From Shinisaurus crocodilurus (lineage: Eukaryota > Chordata > Lepidosauria > Squamata > Shinisauridae): a stretch of 64,000 nucleotides of DNA. Below the pieces are notes generated by a model that saw nothing but the letters and a program-made list of their open reading frames with translations, had not been told where the DNA came from and made no database searches. Positions within the stretch are counted from its first letter, which is position 1, and each line of letters begins with the position of its first letter. Of this stretch, positions 51,285 to 61,424 are shown piece after piece. The stretch is from contig CM037878.1 in NCBI GenBank assembly GCA_021292165.1, forward strand, positions 288,596,971 through 288,660,970. Reading direction: 5' to 3'. Both the position numbers and the translations under genes were made by a program.

Positions 51285-52230
51285 GATAAATCAAAGCCTG
51301 TTCATAGTCTTGTTGACAAGCTGGTGAGGCATGGGCTAGAAAAGGCTACTGTTCAGTGGATCCACAGGTGGTTGAGCAACAGTACCCCATGAGCACTCAC
51401 TAAGGCAGTGTTCTCCAACCTTGGGTCCCCAGATGTTTTTGGCCTACAACTCCCAGCATGCCCCAGCCAGCATAGCTGGCTGGGGCATGCTGGGAGTTGT
51501 AGGCCAAAAACATCTGGGGACCCAAGTTTGGAGAACACTGCAGTGGAGGACTCTGTCCCATTGTCCATGTTGAAGAAAAACCAAGCCACCAGTTTTTGTA
51601 TTTGGATTGGGAGGGGTGCCATCTTCTGTGCCTCCAGCAGCAAAACCTCTTCGGCCAGCGTTGGCTTCCCTCCAGCATCTCTTTTTTGCCACTGTGGGAA
51701 CAGGATGCTGGACTAGAGAGGCTTTTGGTCTGATCCAGCCCAGCTGGCTGGGGCACACTGGGAGTTGTAGGCCAAAAACATCTGGGGGCCCAAGGTTGAA
51801 GAACACTGCACTAAGGGATCTGCATCAACCTGGAGGGAGGTCTTGGATGGAATGCACCCGGGCTTTTGCCTGAGCCCTGGGCTGTTCCGACACTGTTATA
51901 AATGACCTGGTTGAGAAGTAGCAGGGCTGCTTATCAAATCTGCAGGTGACACAGAGCTGGTAAGGTTAGCCAACACCACAAAAGATGGGAGTCAAGATTC
52001 AAAAGAATCCTGGCAGGAACATTGGGGGTGGGGTGTGAATGATAAAAGAAGAAATTCCGCGGAGAACAATGTAAAAAAAATCCCACATGTAGGTACCCAA
52101 AAATGTCTGGCATGTCAGTATAATAAGATGGGGCAGGGCTGGCTTGGCAGCAAGGCATGTGGCAAGGACCGAGGTGTCTTCGTGCATCACAAGCTGGACC
52201 TGAGCCAAAAAATGCAATGTGGCTGCTAAA
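51285..52230 (+). pseudogene. CR1-like LINE RT region, split by a MITE
   Basis: Plus strand. Before the MITE, the frame ending at 51392 reads 'LVDKLVRHGLEKATVQWIHR', the usual RT stretch (KLxxxGLxxxxxxWIxxWL). After the MITE (from 51817) 'atctgcatcaacctggaggg' and 'atcaaatctgcaggtgacac' continue the same RT: the second is a relic of the F-A-D-D-T catalytic block, now with the first D position changed (SAGDTEL). Stops throughout. The region to 52230 follows the CR1 order seen at 31240-31560 ('gaggtgtcttcgtgcatcac'). Confidence 0.75.
51406..51808. mobile_element. 403-bp MITE derivative with captured middle
   Basis: Exact 8-bp target duplication cactaagg (51398-51405, 51809-51816) shows the whole 403 bp moved or was altered as one unit. 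Order: complete palindrome (51406-51540), about 200 bp of other DNA (51541-51740, including a piece like the CR1-like 3' UTR, 'gctggactagagaggctttt'), then a second right arm (51741-51808) ending 'gaagaacactg'. Confidence 0.9.
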
Positions 52231-52242
52231 AAGTGAGGACAA

Positions 52243-52404
52243 TTAGCGGGGCGATCCTACGCATGTTTAGACAGGGAAAAAAAGTCCTACAACTCCCAGC
52301 ATGCCCCAACCATGCTTCGCCTCCGCGTTCCTCTGCCCTACATAGGATACCCATAATCCTCCAGGGTCAGAGGGTTACGGGCACCCCAAAAGGACTGCGC
52401 CTTT
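52243..52404. mobile_element. Left arm of 'caatcctatgca' MITE and remnant
   Basis: 'gcgatcctacgcatgtttag', 'acagggaaaaaaagtcctac', 'aactcccagcatgcccc'. After unrelated sequence, 'gactgcgcctttag' at about 52390-52403 could be its far end. Confidence 0.6.
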
Positions 52405-52605
52405 AGTGCGTTTTTTTTAATCTTTGCGCTGCTGCCGGCTTTTTTACCCTGGTTTTTACTTTGCTTTCATATGCTGTCTTAAACTTGAGGTTTTTACGTT
52501 CTGCGATGTCATTGTATTTTATGGTTTCACATTTTCTTCTGTGAACCGTCCAGAGAGCTTCAGCTGTCGGGTGGCATAGAAATGTCATATAAATAAAATA
52601 AATAT
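52405..52605 (+). mobile_element. L2-like LINE tail
   Basis: 'gtgaaccgtccagagagctt', 'cagctgtcgggtggcataga', ending 'atataaataaaataaat'. Confidence 0.75.
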
Positions 52606-53287
52606 TGGTTATAAGAGGCTATTTTATGACTGGTGGAGGAGGGGGAGGGAAGAAGCACACAAAAGAGACTTGCACAGGAGTAGCAACACACCTCCGCTCC
52701 TAGCAAATGGGTCTCCAAACGGGAAGAAAGGTCCCCGATGGGTTGGACCCCCATTTGCACAAATCAGGTGCACAGCTAAAGTTGTCGCCGCAAAGTTCAT
52801 CCCCTTCGCAGAGTTAGGAAGAATGCAGCTCCCAACCCACCCAGCCCCACGGCCCCACAGACGAGAGAGGATCGGATTCAGAAAGCACAGCCGACAGCAG
52901 CACCTGTGCGGCATCCGCTTGTAACAAGCAAGCAGCAGCAGGCTGATTAAGACAAGGCGGCAGGTTCTTAATTGTTTGCATCCACCCAGAGTGTCCCTCC
53001 TGACTAAGCTGATGAGGCTCCACTAATCTTGCTCAGGCGCCCAGGATGTTGTCGCTTCGGGATCTGATTTGGGTTGTGTGTGTTTTTTTAAAGACAACCA
53101 GATAACCCCAAAGCCCGGAGACGACGAAAAACACAATTGCCACCACAAACGATATCTGCAGAGCACGCGGAGCTTGGCAAATGGCAGTGTTTCCATTGTA
53201 AACATGGTGCTTTTGCATGTCGCCAGACGCTTGGCACCGGGGGGGGGGGGGAGAGAAAAGAGGGAGGCACACATATTGGTGAACTCC
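52606..53287. other. Non-coding stretch, no gene seen
   Basis: G run at about 53239-53250; otherwise unassigned. Confidence 0.4.
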
Positions 53288-53295
53288 CTCTAATG

Positions 53296-53430
53296 CAGTG
53301 TTCTCCAACCTTGGGTCCCCAGGTGTTTTTGGCCTATAACTCCCAGCATGCCCCAGCCAGCTATGCTGGCTGGGGCATGCTGGGAGTTGTAGGCCAAAAA
53401 CATCTGGGGACCCACGGTTGGAGAACACTG
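53296..53430. mobile_element. Palindromic hAT MITE (main family), intact
   Basis: 135-bp palindrome with exact target duplication ctctaatg (53288-53295, 53431-53438), central TA. Confidence 0.95.
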
Positions 53431-53499
53431 CTCTAATGCATAGACACTCACCTGCACTGAAATCTATACCAAATATCTCCTGCTCCATACACACATACA

Positions 53500-53536
53500 C
53501 ACACAAACGCGCGCGCGCACACACACACACACACTC
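53500..53536. repeat. (CG)n/(CA)n microsatellite
   Basis: 'acgcgcgcgcgcacacacac' compound repeat. Confidence 0.85.
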
Positions 53537-54026
53537 AAGCCTCTTCCAGGTAGGGGGTGAATAAATCTATCAATTTCAATTTCAGTTTCCCTCAGTTTCC
53601 CATTTTTCCAATCTTAAATTCGGTTCAACCCAAACTTTGAAAAAAAATAATAATAAATATTTGCATGAAAATTCGTAAGCATTTCTGCCCCCAACACATG
53701 CATTTTTGTATGAATTTTTGTCTACTATCATTCATGAGTGCAAGCAAATTCCCTAACGCAAAGCATGTTAACACTATTTTCCATGATATATAAGCAATTT
53801 TGGACACATTTTTTGTTTTTGTTTGGAGAGGCCCATTGCAAAATTTGGAGAAACGCAAATTTCAAAGGAACACCGAATATCAGTTCGCATAGTGATTCAA
53901 GTGTGCGAAATTGGGTAAGTTTGACCAAAAGGGAATGGTCAAAAGGGGGTGCTGCCACCCCACACACCCCAGCATCTGCCGCCGGAGGCAGGTGTCTCAC
54001 TCTGCGTAATAGTAGGGCCGGCCCTG
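53537..54026. mobile_element. AT-rich stretch ending in a hAT right terminus
   Basis: 53945-54026 ('cagcatctgccgccggaggc', 'atagtagggccggccctg') matches the right end of the hAT at 22164-22875. The 53560-53930 stretch is AT-rich with 'ttgcatgaaaatt' and 'gtatgaatttttg' units, possibly its interior. Left end not found. Confidence 0.6.
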
Positions 54027-54337
54027 GCCTCTTCATCTCCACAGCTCTGCACCACAAACAGGCCAGGAGCTTTTCCAGAACATTAGAAAAATCACCAAAC
54101 CTGTTTCCCATCCATCATGGGCAGGATGCGAGGCCTCTGGCAGCTGGGGCAGGAAGCAGAAGCAACACCTACTTATCCAGACCTTTCCTGCCCGCCCGCC
54201 CACCCCTCCCCAGCAGTCACCACCGTTCCCCTTCCCCATGAAACAATATGATCTGCAAACGGTTTTACATTTCCATCTGCTTACAGACAAAGTGGTGGTT
54301 TTAAAATACGGAAATAGTCCTTGAATCATAAGAGATT

Positions 54338-54375
<38 letters not shown>

Positions 54376-54554
54376 AAGCAAAACTTCAGTAAACTTTACT
54401 AAACTTCAAATCCTTTCTGCGTAAGACTTGTATGTCAAGCAGATGCCACAGAATCCACAACACGTTGCAGAGGATTCTGGGAAGTGTTACATGGCACCCT
54501 CTCAGGTCATGGGGCCATTGGCCCAGGCCCATCAACCCATATAGACCAAGAGCA
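54027..54554. other. Non-coding stretch with (AT)n
   Basis: (AT)n at about 54341-54371; otherwise unassigned. Confidence 0.45.
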
Positions 54555-54668
54555 CGGGTAGGCAGCCGTGGACTGCAACTCCCATCAGCCCTAGCTAGCA
54601 TGATCAGGGACTGCGCGACTTGTAGTCCAAAATGCCTGGAAGGCACCAGGTCAGCTAGCCCTGACCAA
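54555..54668. mobile_element. hAT MITE, 'tgtagtcca' family
   Basis: 'gcacgggtaggcagccgtgg', 'actgcaactcccatcagccc', 'gacttgtagtccaaaatgcc', 'tggaaggcaccaggtcagct'. Confidence 0.7.
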
Positions 54669-54712
54669 GAGCACGGCCCGGGACATACCCAGTGTCTCTA
54701 AAGTGCCTAAAG

Positions 54713-54846
54713 CAGTGTTCTCCAACCTTGGGTCCCCAGATGTTTTTGGCCTACAACTCCCAGCATGCCCCAGCCAGCTACGCTGGCTGGGGCATGCTGG
54801 GAGTTATAGGCCAAAAACATCTGGGGACCCAAGGTTGGAGAACACT
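54713..54846. mobile_element. Palindromic hAT MITE (main family)
   Basis: 134-bp palindrome. Flanks gcctaaag (54705-54712) and gcctaaga (54847-54854) match at 6 of 8 bases directly, TA in the middle. Confidence 0.92.
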
Positions 54847-55759
54847 GGCCTAAGACTGCCGGGGAAGATTCATAAGGGTGGGTAAGGCATCCTTCGGGGA
54901 AGGTTGTCCACCATTACGGATCTTATTGAAGAACTCCCCAATAAAGGTCTAATAAAATGGGGTTTCTTAGAACACGGCTTGAAGACAGCATACAACATAG
55001 AACATAAGCACTTTGGCCCTGAGAAACAAACAGGCTTTTTAAGGCAGCCCCACAAGCAAGCTGTCGACAAGCTCCCACCAAATTCGCTTAATAGCCGGCC
55101 CAAACATGCCCTTAGCGCATTTGCAGTTTATTTACCCAGAGGATTAGCCTGACACAACAACTGCTTCATTCCCTCCCGGCCTCATTTATTTGCACATTGG
55201 AGAGGCTTTTCCAAAAAAACAACTCCACTGACATCCAGGGCTAGGAAAGACCTCTCGCTGCCAGGGAGAGGAGACGATACCAAGCAAAAATCAGATGGAC
55301 CAGGGCTCGGATTCTGCCAGAACTGTCCCCAGGGCCCTGTGCCAGGCCAATGCATTCTTGGGCCGCTGCCAGGGGCCTCCCTGGCGCCTGCCCTGGGTAC
55401 CTAGAGAGGAGAGGGGAGGCCCGCACACCTAGAGCCAGCCCGGGATGACAGCTCCTCTGGGACTTCCGTGCATTTCCCGCTGGGATTTTTATGAGCCAGG
55501 AAGGACGGGCCACACACAGAAGTGGCCTTTGGGGGGACTTCCACATCTGACAGAAGGGGGTGGGGTGGAGTGAACGCAAGAGAGAGCGAGGGATACCATC
55601 GTTCTAAATTCAGTGAACCAAAGATGTATCATGTGAAAGGGATGATGAAGTCGAGTGAGTGCGACACGAGACGCTCGTCTGAGAAATCAAAGAAAAAAAA
55701 TTAACTCGAAAACACACATTTCCCTACAATCCAAAACATACCTTTAGATGCCGTGTGTC
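54847..55759. other. Non-coding stretch, no gene seen
   Basis: About 900 bp, apparently unique. No coding signal beyond chance frames. Confidence 0.4.
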
Positions 55760-55767
55760 TCCTAAGG

Positions 55768-55903
55768 CAGTGTTCTCCAACCTTGGGTCCCCAGATGTTT
55801 TTGGCCTACAACTCCCAGCATGCCCCAGCCACACTGCGCTGGCTGGGGCATGCTGGGAGTTGTAGGCCAAAAACATCTGGGGACCCAAGGTTGGAGAACA
55901 CTG
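55768..55903. mobile_element. Palindromic hAT MITE (main family), intact
   Basis: 136-bp palindrome with exact target duplication tcctaagg (55760-55767, 55904-55911), central TA. Confidence 0.95.
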
Positions 55904-55994
55904 TCCTAAGGCACTTCCACAATACTTAGGAGGAAGAAAGCAGGCAACAGAAGGAGATACTAGTACAGGATTTTAAGAAGTGTTATTGTTCAGG

Positions 55995-56112
55995 TCACAT
56001 CACGGGCCCTCCAGATGTTGCTGGACTACAACTCCCACCATTCCTGACCATTGGCCATGCAGGCTGGGGCTGATGGGAGTTGGAGACCAACAACATCTGG
56101 AGGGCTGCAAGC
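55995..56112. mobile_element. hAT MITE, 'tgtagtcca' family
   Basis: 'ggccctccagatgttgctgg', 'actacaactcccaccattcc', 'accaacaacatctggagggc'. Near-complete palindrome. Confidence 0.75.
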
Positions 56113-56682
56113 AAGCTCCCTGCCCCTCCTGAGAGTAACTTAAGCAGAGATGACAAGATCTAACCGCAAGGCACTTATATCCTAGGTGTTGACAGAGAAG
56201 AACAGAAGGCATGAGAGCCCCTTTGAGGCACATTTGATTTAGAAAAGCCATTTAGGAGGAATGCTATTAATAGGCCAAGTAAACAAGCCTCTTCCGGAGG
56301 TGCTTCGCAATGCCTTGCCGAAGCAACATTAACATAAAAAACCCACGTGTGTTTACAAGGGAGAATGCACACTCTCCCATGGCAACAATGGTACACTTTC
56401 ATTGCCAAAAATCATCTGATTTTTCAAATCCAAAGACATGCAGAACTTCAGTGCTGGGTACACTTAAGCAAGCGAGATCCAAATTCCCGGAAGGCACACG
56501 TGTGAGACCAGCCAAGGCGAGAGTGCCACTGACAGGAAATGCCTACCTATACACACAAAAAAGCAGAGCTACGGGTGCTTAGCGTGGCTACAGCTGGAGA
56601 AGACACAGACCACAGATGTGATCAGCGCTTCCAATTTAGGGTATGTAACATTCACTTCGCTCTTAGAACAGGAACGGATGGC
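56113..56682. other. Non-coding stretch, no gene seen
   Basis: Unassigned. Confidence 0.4.
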
Positions 56683-57215
56683 TAGAGAGGGGACATGGCT
56701 GAGTGGTGGAGCACATGTTTTGCATGTGGAAGGTCCCAGGTTCAACCCCCAGCATCTCCAGGTAGGGCTGAGGAAGACTTCTGACTGCAGCCCTCACAGA
56801 TTTCATAGATCATAGAGTTGGAAGGAGGCCTACAAGGCTATCGAGTCCAACCCCCTGCTCAATGCAGGAAACTAGAGGAGGGGTCTCCCATCCAAGTAAT
56901 TTCATAGATCTCATAGATCATAGAGTTGGAAGGAGCCTACAAGGCTATCGAGTCCAACCCCCTGCTCAATGCAGGAAACTAGAGGAGGGGTCTCCCATCC
57001 AAGTAATAACCGGGCCTGACCCTGCTTAGCTTTCCACACTCAGACAAGCTGAGCCAGCGTAAGCCACAGGCCTGTATATATAACCAGGCCTGACCCAGCT
57101 TAGCTTTCCACACTCAGACAAGCTGAGCCAGCGTGAGCCACAGGCCTTTCCACTGAAGAGTCAGAGTCGCTGCTGGTCAGTACTAAGCTCGATGGACCAA
57201 GAGACTCATACCATC
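56683..57215 (+). mobile_element. Sauria-type tRNA SINE split by 5S SINEs
   Basis: Head 'acatggctgagtggtggagc' (box A) and 'ggttcaacccccagcatctc' (box B) at 56690-56765. The body resumes after 57148 ('agagtcgctgctggtcagta', 'ctcgatggaccaagagactc'). The insertion between is a minus-strand 5S SINE array. Confidence 0.82.
56800..57148 (-). mobile_element. Rearranged 5S SINE: tail-tail-head-head
   Basis: Minus strand. Two copies of the CR1-like tail (56800-56900 and 56902-57004), then two copies of the 5S head (57005-57075 and 57077-57148). The first tail unit stops at 'catccaagtaatttcatag' where the second begins, and the first head joins the second through 'tatatataaccaggcctgac'. This looks like two internal tandem duplications in one SINE. 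Confidence 0.87.
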
Positions 57216-57222
57216 ACGGAGG

Positions 57223-57492
57223 GAAAAATAATTCACGGTGGCTTATTTTCCCTCCCCAAACGTGCCGGCTGCGAGCCACCTAATTAGCCGCCCGTGGCTC
57301 ATTCTAGTGTTTCAGGGTGGTTTGTAAACCACCCCCAGCCAGCCACCCTCGCCAGGTTCAGGCGTCACAACAATCCGCGCCTGGCAAGGGTAATTATGCT
57401 AATTAGGTGGCTCACGGTCCACACACACACGCGGGGAGAGAAAAGAAGCCTCCGCGGCTTATTTCCCCTTCTGTGATCATGTGAACCCGCCC
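57223..57492. repeat. Palindromic element, 'gtgaacccgccc' type
   Basis: 'cgagccacctaattagc' pairs with 'gctaattaggtggctcac'; 'ggtggcttattttccctc' with 'gagaaaagaagcctccgc' more loosely. Inner pair 'gggtggtttgtaaaccaccc'. Related in style to 27358-27628. Confidence 0.65.
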
Positions 57493-57548
57493 AGTATAAG
57501 GCGGCTTCCTGTGACTTCAGCCTTGCTTTGTCTCAAACTGATGCAAAG

Positions 57549-57778
57549 AACCAGTGTGGCGTAGTGGTGAGAGTGTTGGACTGGGACTCGGGAGATCCGG
57601 GTTCTAGTCCCCGCTCGGCCATGAATCTCACTGGGTGACTTTGGGCCAGTCGCTGATGCTCAGCCTAACCTACCTCACAGGGTTGTTGTGAGGATAAAAT
57701 GGAGAGGAGGATTATGTAAGCCGCTTTGGGTTCCTTGCAGGAAAAAAGGCGGGGTATAAATATAATAAATAAATAAAT
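57549..57778 (+). mobile_element. MIR-like tRNA CORE-SINE
   Basis: Full-length plus-strand copy from 'accagtgtggcgtagtggtg' to (AAAT)n; short, with only one (GAG) unit. Confidence 0.92.
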
Positions 57779-57922
57779 GGGCAGGCAAGGGATCTCTGGA
57801 CAGTATAGGCACAGCTAAACCTGGTTAAGTGATTCTCTGAGTGTACATCCTTGCTTAAGAGCATCAGAACAGGCAGGCAATAGGCGGTCCAGCAGGAACC
57901 AGCCAATGGTCCACCTTCCACC

Positions 57923-58575
57923 TTGTGTCCATCCCAGCCTAATCACCTGCTCCCATCAGTGGTTCATGCCTTGGTCTCCTCTCGCCTAGACTACTGTAAT
58001 GCGCTCTACGTGGGGTTACCCTTGAAGACGGTTCGGAAGCTGCAGCTGGTACAGAACGCGGCGGCTCGCCTGGTTAAAGGCAGCCGCCGGCGGGATCATA
58101 TCACGCCAGTGCTGAAGGATTTGCACTGGCTACCAGTTGCTTGCCGAGCCGAATTCAAGGTGTTGTTTTTGACCTTTAAAACCCTATACGGCTCTGGTCC
58201 AGTTTATCTCAAGGAGCGTCTCCAGCAACACCAAGTGGGCCGCTCAACAAGATCTGCCACGGATGGCCTTCTCCTTGTCCCTTCAGCCAGAGCAGCTAGA
58301 CTGGTAGGGATGAGGAAGAGGGCCTTTTCTGTGGCGGCCCCCGTACTGTGGAACTCTCTCCCGAGTGACCTCCGCCATGCCCCCTCTGATGAGCTTCCGT
58401 CGCTCATTAAAAACCTGGTTGTTCAGGCGGGAATATGGGGTGGGTTAAGATTTTAAAATTTTTATATTGTTTTAATGTATTTTATTGTATTTATGTATTT
58501 TATTGTGTGTACATCGCCCAGGGTGGCCGGTTGCCGGCCAGATGGGCGATAAATAAATATTAATAATAAATAATA
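57923..58575 (+). pseudogene. L2-like LINE ORF2 C-terminus and 3' end
   Basis: Plus strand. A 177-codon frame (57923-58456) covers the region just after the RT catalytic core: 'VSSRLDYCNALYVGLPLKTV', 'LQLVQNAAARLVKGSRRRDH', 'LKDLHWLPVACRAEFKVL' and 'KRAFSVAAPVLWNSLPSDLR'. The sequence 'LDYCN..Y.GLP' and 'HWLPV..R..FK' is diagnostic of L2-type elements. The stop is followed by 'catcgcccagggtggccggt' and an (AATA)n tail. 5' truncated: endonuclease and RT core missing. No internal stops, so this is the youngest L2 copy in the window and the reference for the others. Confidence 0.92.
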
Positions 58576-59365
58576 ATAATTAAGCCACCCTGATATACTC
58601 ACAATCAGAGGGGCAAGCATTCTTTGCACCCTTTTACCTCCGTAATGAAGTATGGATTCCGTTGTAATCCTCGAGTCCCGCAGGGTCTGCCCTTTCTGAC
58701 TCTACTCCTGTGCCTTAACGGCAGCCTGTCCTTCAGAAATTAAAAGTTTTCCCCTCCGACATGGAAATGCAGAGAGGGACAGAAGCCGCCCTGCCCTAAC
58801 AGTCGAAGGGAAAGTAACACGCTGACCCCTCCTCCCTCCCTCTCCCTTAAACGGCAATGAAATTTAGGCACTAACTAAGTATGTTAACGGCTGCCAGACC
58901 TCCAGTGAGCGATCGCAGGTAAAATTTCTCAGTCTAGGACTAAAGGTACCTACCCGGTATTACACATATTCCAATCCTTCCCTCTGCTACCCACCTTCCC
59001 CGTCCAGGTGTGCCACACTTACATCTTCTTCACCAGCACCACCCAAGCCTTTCCTAAGAATTCAAAACAACCCTTGTTTTTTTCTCCCCACCCACCCAGG
59101 TTTGCAAGGAAATATGCCACACACCCCATATGTATCATCTAAATTTGCCACGGTGGTAGTTTCGGCAGCAGCGGTAAATTTCGACGGTGGCAGCAATTTC
59201 AGCAGTGGTGGGGAGAACGCAGCCCCCCCCCCAACCCCTGGAAGTTGGCCACCCCTGAATTCTAAATTGTGTTGCCATCCAAGGAAGTAGGATTGCCACC
59301 TTTGTTGTTCTGGCAGGTCCGCTGTGCCTTTAACAAGCAGAAATTCAAAGGTACCCAAAGGAGTA
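58576..59365. other. Non-coding stretch, no gene seen
   Basis: Unassigned. Confidence 0.4.
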
Positions 59366-59624
59366 CAGTAATACCTTGGATTGCAAGCATAATTCATTCC
59401 GGAACCGTGCTTGTAATCCAAAACACTCTTATATCAAAGCGAGTCTCGGGCGGGCAGGTGCGGGGCCGATTTCGGCCTGCTACGCCCGCTCGAGGCAAGC
59501 GGTTACATCCCTACCTTGTACTGCAAGACGTTGCTTGTTTATCAAGTCAAAATTTATTTTAAAAAATTTGCTTGTCTTGCAAAACACTCTCAGACCAAGT
59601 TACTTGCAATCCAAGGTATTACTG
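59366..59624 (-). mobile_element. Mariner/Tc1-type MITE, copy 2
   Basis: Inverse of 4757-5010: CAGTAATACCTTGGATTGCA at the left and 'ttgcaatccaaggtattactg' cut to its last bases at the right, TA on the left flank (right flank now CA). High similarity throughout, including 'cggttacatcccta' and 'ttgcttgtttatc'. Confidence 0.88.
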
Positions 59625-59895
59625 CATTTCTATACTAGGAAAAGCTCCGCCTAATGAATGTCTGCCTGTCATGCAGAACTGCTATGGGTGGGGGAAGAAA
59701 AGCTGGAAGCCTTACTCAAGGTAGATAGAACTACGCTCAGCCCCCAAGTGAGAGGGGGCAGAAGCTCACACACAACCATGCGCGTTGATCTTCGAATCAC
59801 CCACCATATCTCAAAGACTCTGGGCAAGTAGCAGCAAGGTTGAGCAGGCAAACTGGGTGTGTTTGGGGATAACTAAGAAAAAGAAAGACGCCCAC
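59625..59895. other. Non-coding stretch, no gene seen
   Basis: Unassigned. Confidence 0.4.
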
Positions 59896-59992
59896 CCAAG
59901 ATTGCAACTCTAGCCACAATTACTAGGGAGCAAGTGCCACTGAAAGGAATGGGAATTGTTTCCGAGTAAACTTGCCTACGATGGGGCTACAC
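59896..59992. mobile_element. Fragment of 'gcttactt' MITE, diverged
   Basis: 'agattgcaactctagccaca' and 'gggaattgtttccgagtaaa', 'cttgcctacgatggggct'. Resembles the ends of 45090-45168. Confidence 0.45.
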
Positions 59993-60289
59993 GGGTGCAA
60001 AGGGGAAGGAGCCCGAGACCTACTCCAGGGTCGCCAACATTTGAACTGGCCCCGGTGGCAACGCCTACATCAATCTGTAACCCTTGGCTCCACGCCAGGA
60101 AGAGGTTCACCTGCTGATGTCTGCATCTCAAAGCCTCCGTTAAAGGCACAAGAGCAAAACCAGCCTTGCTTTTCCGGAACCGTTGGCGACCCTACGCTAA
60201 ACCACACTTACACAAGCAAGGCGTGTTGCACGGCTCACACACGCCTCGACCCACGGCCAGCACAGAACATGCACTGGTTCGTTGAATCA

Positions 60290-61270
60290 TCATCACACAG
60301 CCGCCCTCCGAGGCGAGCGAAGTTAACCGCCCCCCCCCCCCACTCCCCGCGAGCGCGCAAAAGCATCCGCGCATCCGCCCAGGTGCGCCTGTCGCTGGAT
60401 GCGCAAGATGCGCATCGCCCTCCGGAAAAAGAAAAAAAGAAAAAAGGGAAAAAAAGGCGCTTACCTCGGAGAAACCCTCCGGGGGTCTCCCGGGAAACTT
60501 GGAGCGGGGAAGCTCCCGCGGGCTGCCTCGTCCACGACCTTCCTCGTCCTCCTCCCTCCGAGCGCTTGTGTAACCTCGCCGAGGGAGCGAGCGCGGAAGC
60601 CTCGCTGCGCCTTGCGGAGGCGCGCGGAGCGGACCTTGGCCGGACGCGCCTGGGCTCCCCCGCTCGGCAGAGGCGCGGGGCGGGCTGGAGAGGGGCCGGT
60701 CCCGCCTGCCTCTCCCTCCCCACCCCCCACCCCCCACGGGGCAGCCCGAGGTTCGCTCGGCTCGGCTCGGCTCCGGAGGCGCTCCGGGCTGGCGCTGCCG
60801 CAGCGGCGAGAGGCGAAACAAAAGCGAGCGGCTCTCCGCGAGCGCACCCTCCACCGGCACGGCACGGGCACGGCACGGCTCACTCGCTGGGCGCCTCGGC
60901 TCCTAGCCCGCTCGGGCGAGCCCCGGCCGCCGGCTCATCGCGGCTCATCGCCCGGAGCGCGGCTGCAAGAGGAGAAGGACGCGAGCGGAGGAAGGGCGAA
61001 GGGACGCGCCGCGCCTCGCCCGGCTCTGCTCCAGCCCGGCGCCCGACGCCGAGGAAGGCAGCCGCGGAGGCGGAGCTCCCCGCACGAGGGACCCGCCCAG
61101 CCACGCAGCCGGCCGGGGAAAGGGCGGCCGCTTCAGCCCCGGAACTTTTGTTCGGGAGAAGCCCCGCCGCCGCCGCCGCCGCCACCACCACCTTCGCGCC
61201 CTCGCGCCCGGAATGCCTCCACCAGCCACGGGGGCTTCTCCTCTCCGAGCAGGGCCTTCATTGGTCCCGA
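60290..61270 (-). promoter_or_regulatory. CpG island, probable promoter and first exon
   Basis: About 1 kb of very GC-rich DNA with dense CpG, unlike everything else here. It has (CGG/CCG)n at about 61164-61184, 'tcggctcggctcggctcc' and 'ggcacgggcacggcacgg'. On the minus strand a consensus splice donor CCGAG|GTAAGC lies at the GT of 60464-60463, followed on the intron side by a long pyrimidine run. The likely reading is a minus-strand gene whose first exon ends at 60465 and starts somewhere between about 60700 and 61250. All frames are open because of the composition, so I do not call a protein. CpG islands can fire both ways; the direction rests on the donor alone. Confidence 0.72.
60460..60469 (-). 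promoter_or_regulatory. Candidate splice donor, minus strand
   Basis: Plus-strand 'cttacctcgg' is the complement of CCGAG|GTAAG, a full consensus 5' splice site. It lies at the edge where the CpG island gives way to an A/G-rich tract. Confidence 0.6.
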
Positions 61271-61424
61271 GAGTCAGCCCCGGGAGAGATTTAAAAAAAT
61301 GGTTTGGCTGGGGAGGGGGGGGGTTGTTTTTGTTGTTGTTTTTCAGGCGACACATCCGGGCAGGAAAGGGTGGCTACAGCAGCTCCGGGGCGCTTCATCG
61401 CAACCAGGATTCAGCCCCGGAACT

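Noticed and set aside
53033..53530. 165-codon minus-strand frame
   Set aside because: It reads through the MITE at 53296-53430 and the (CA)n repeat.
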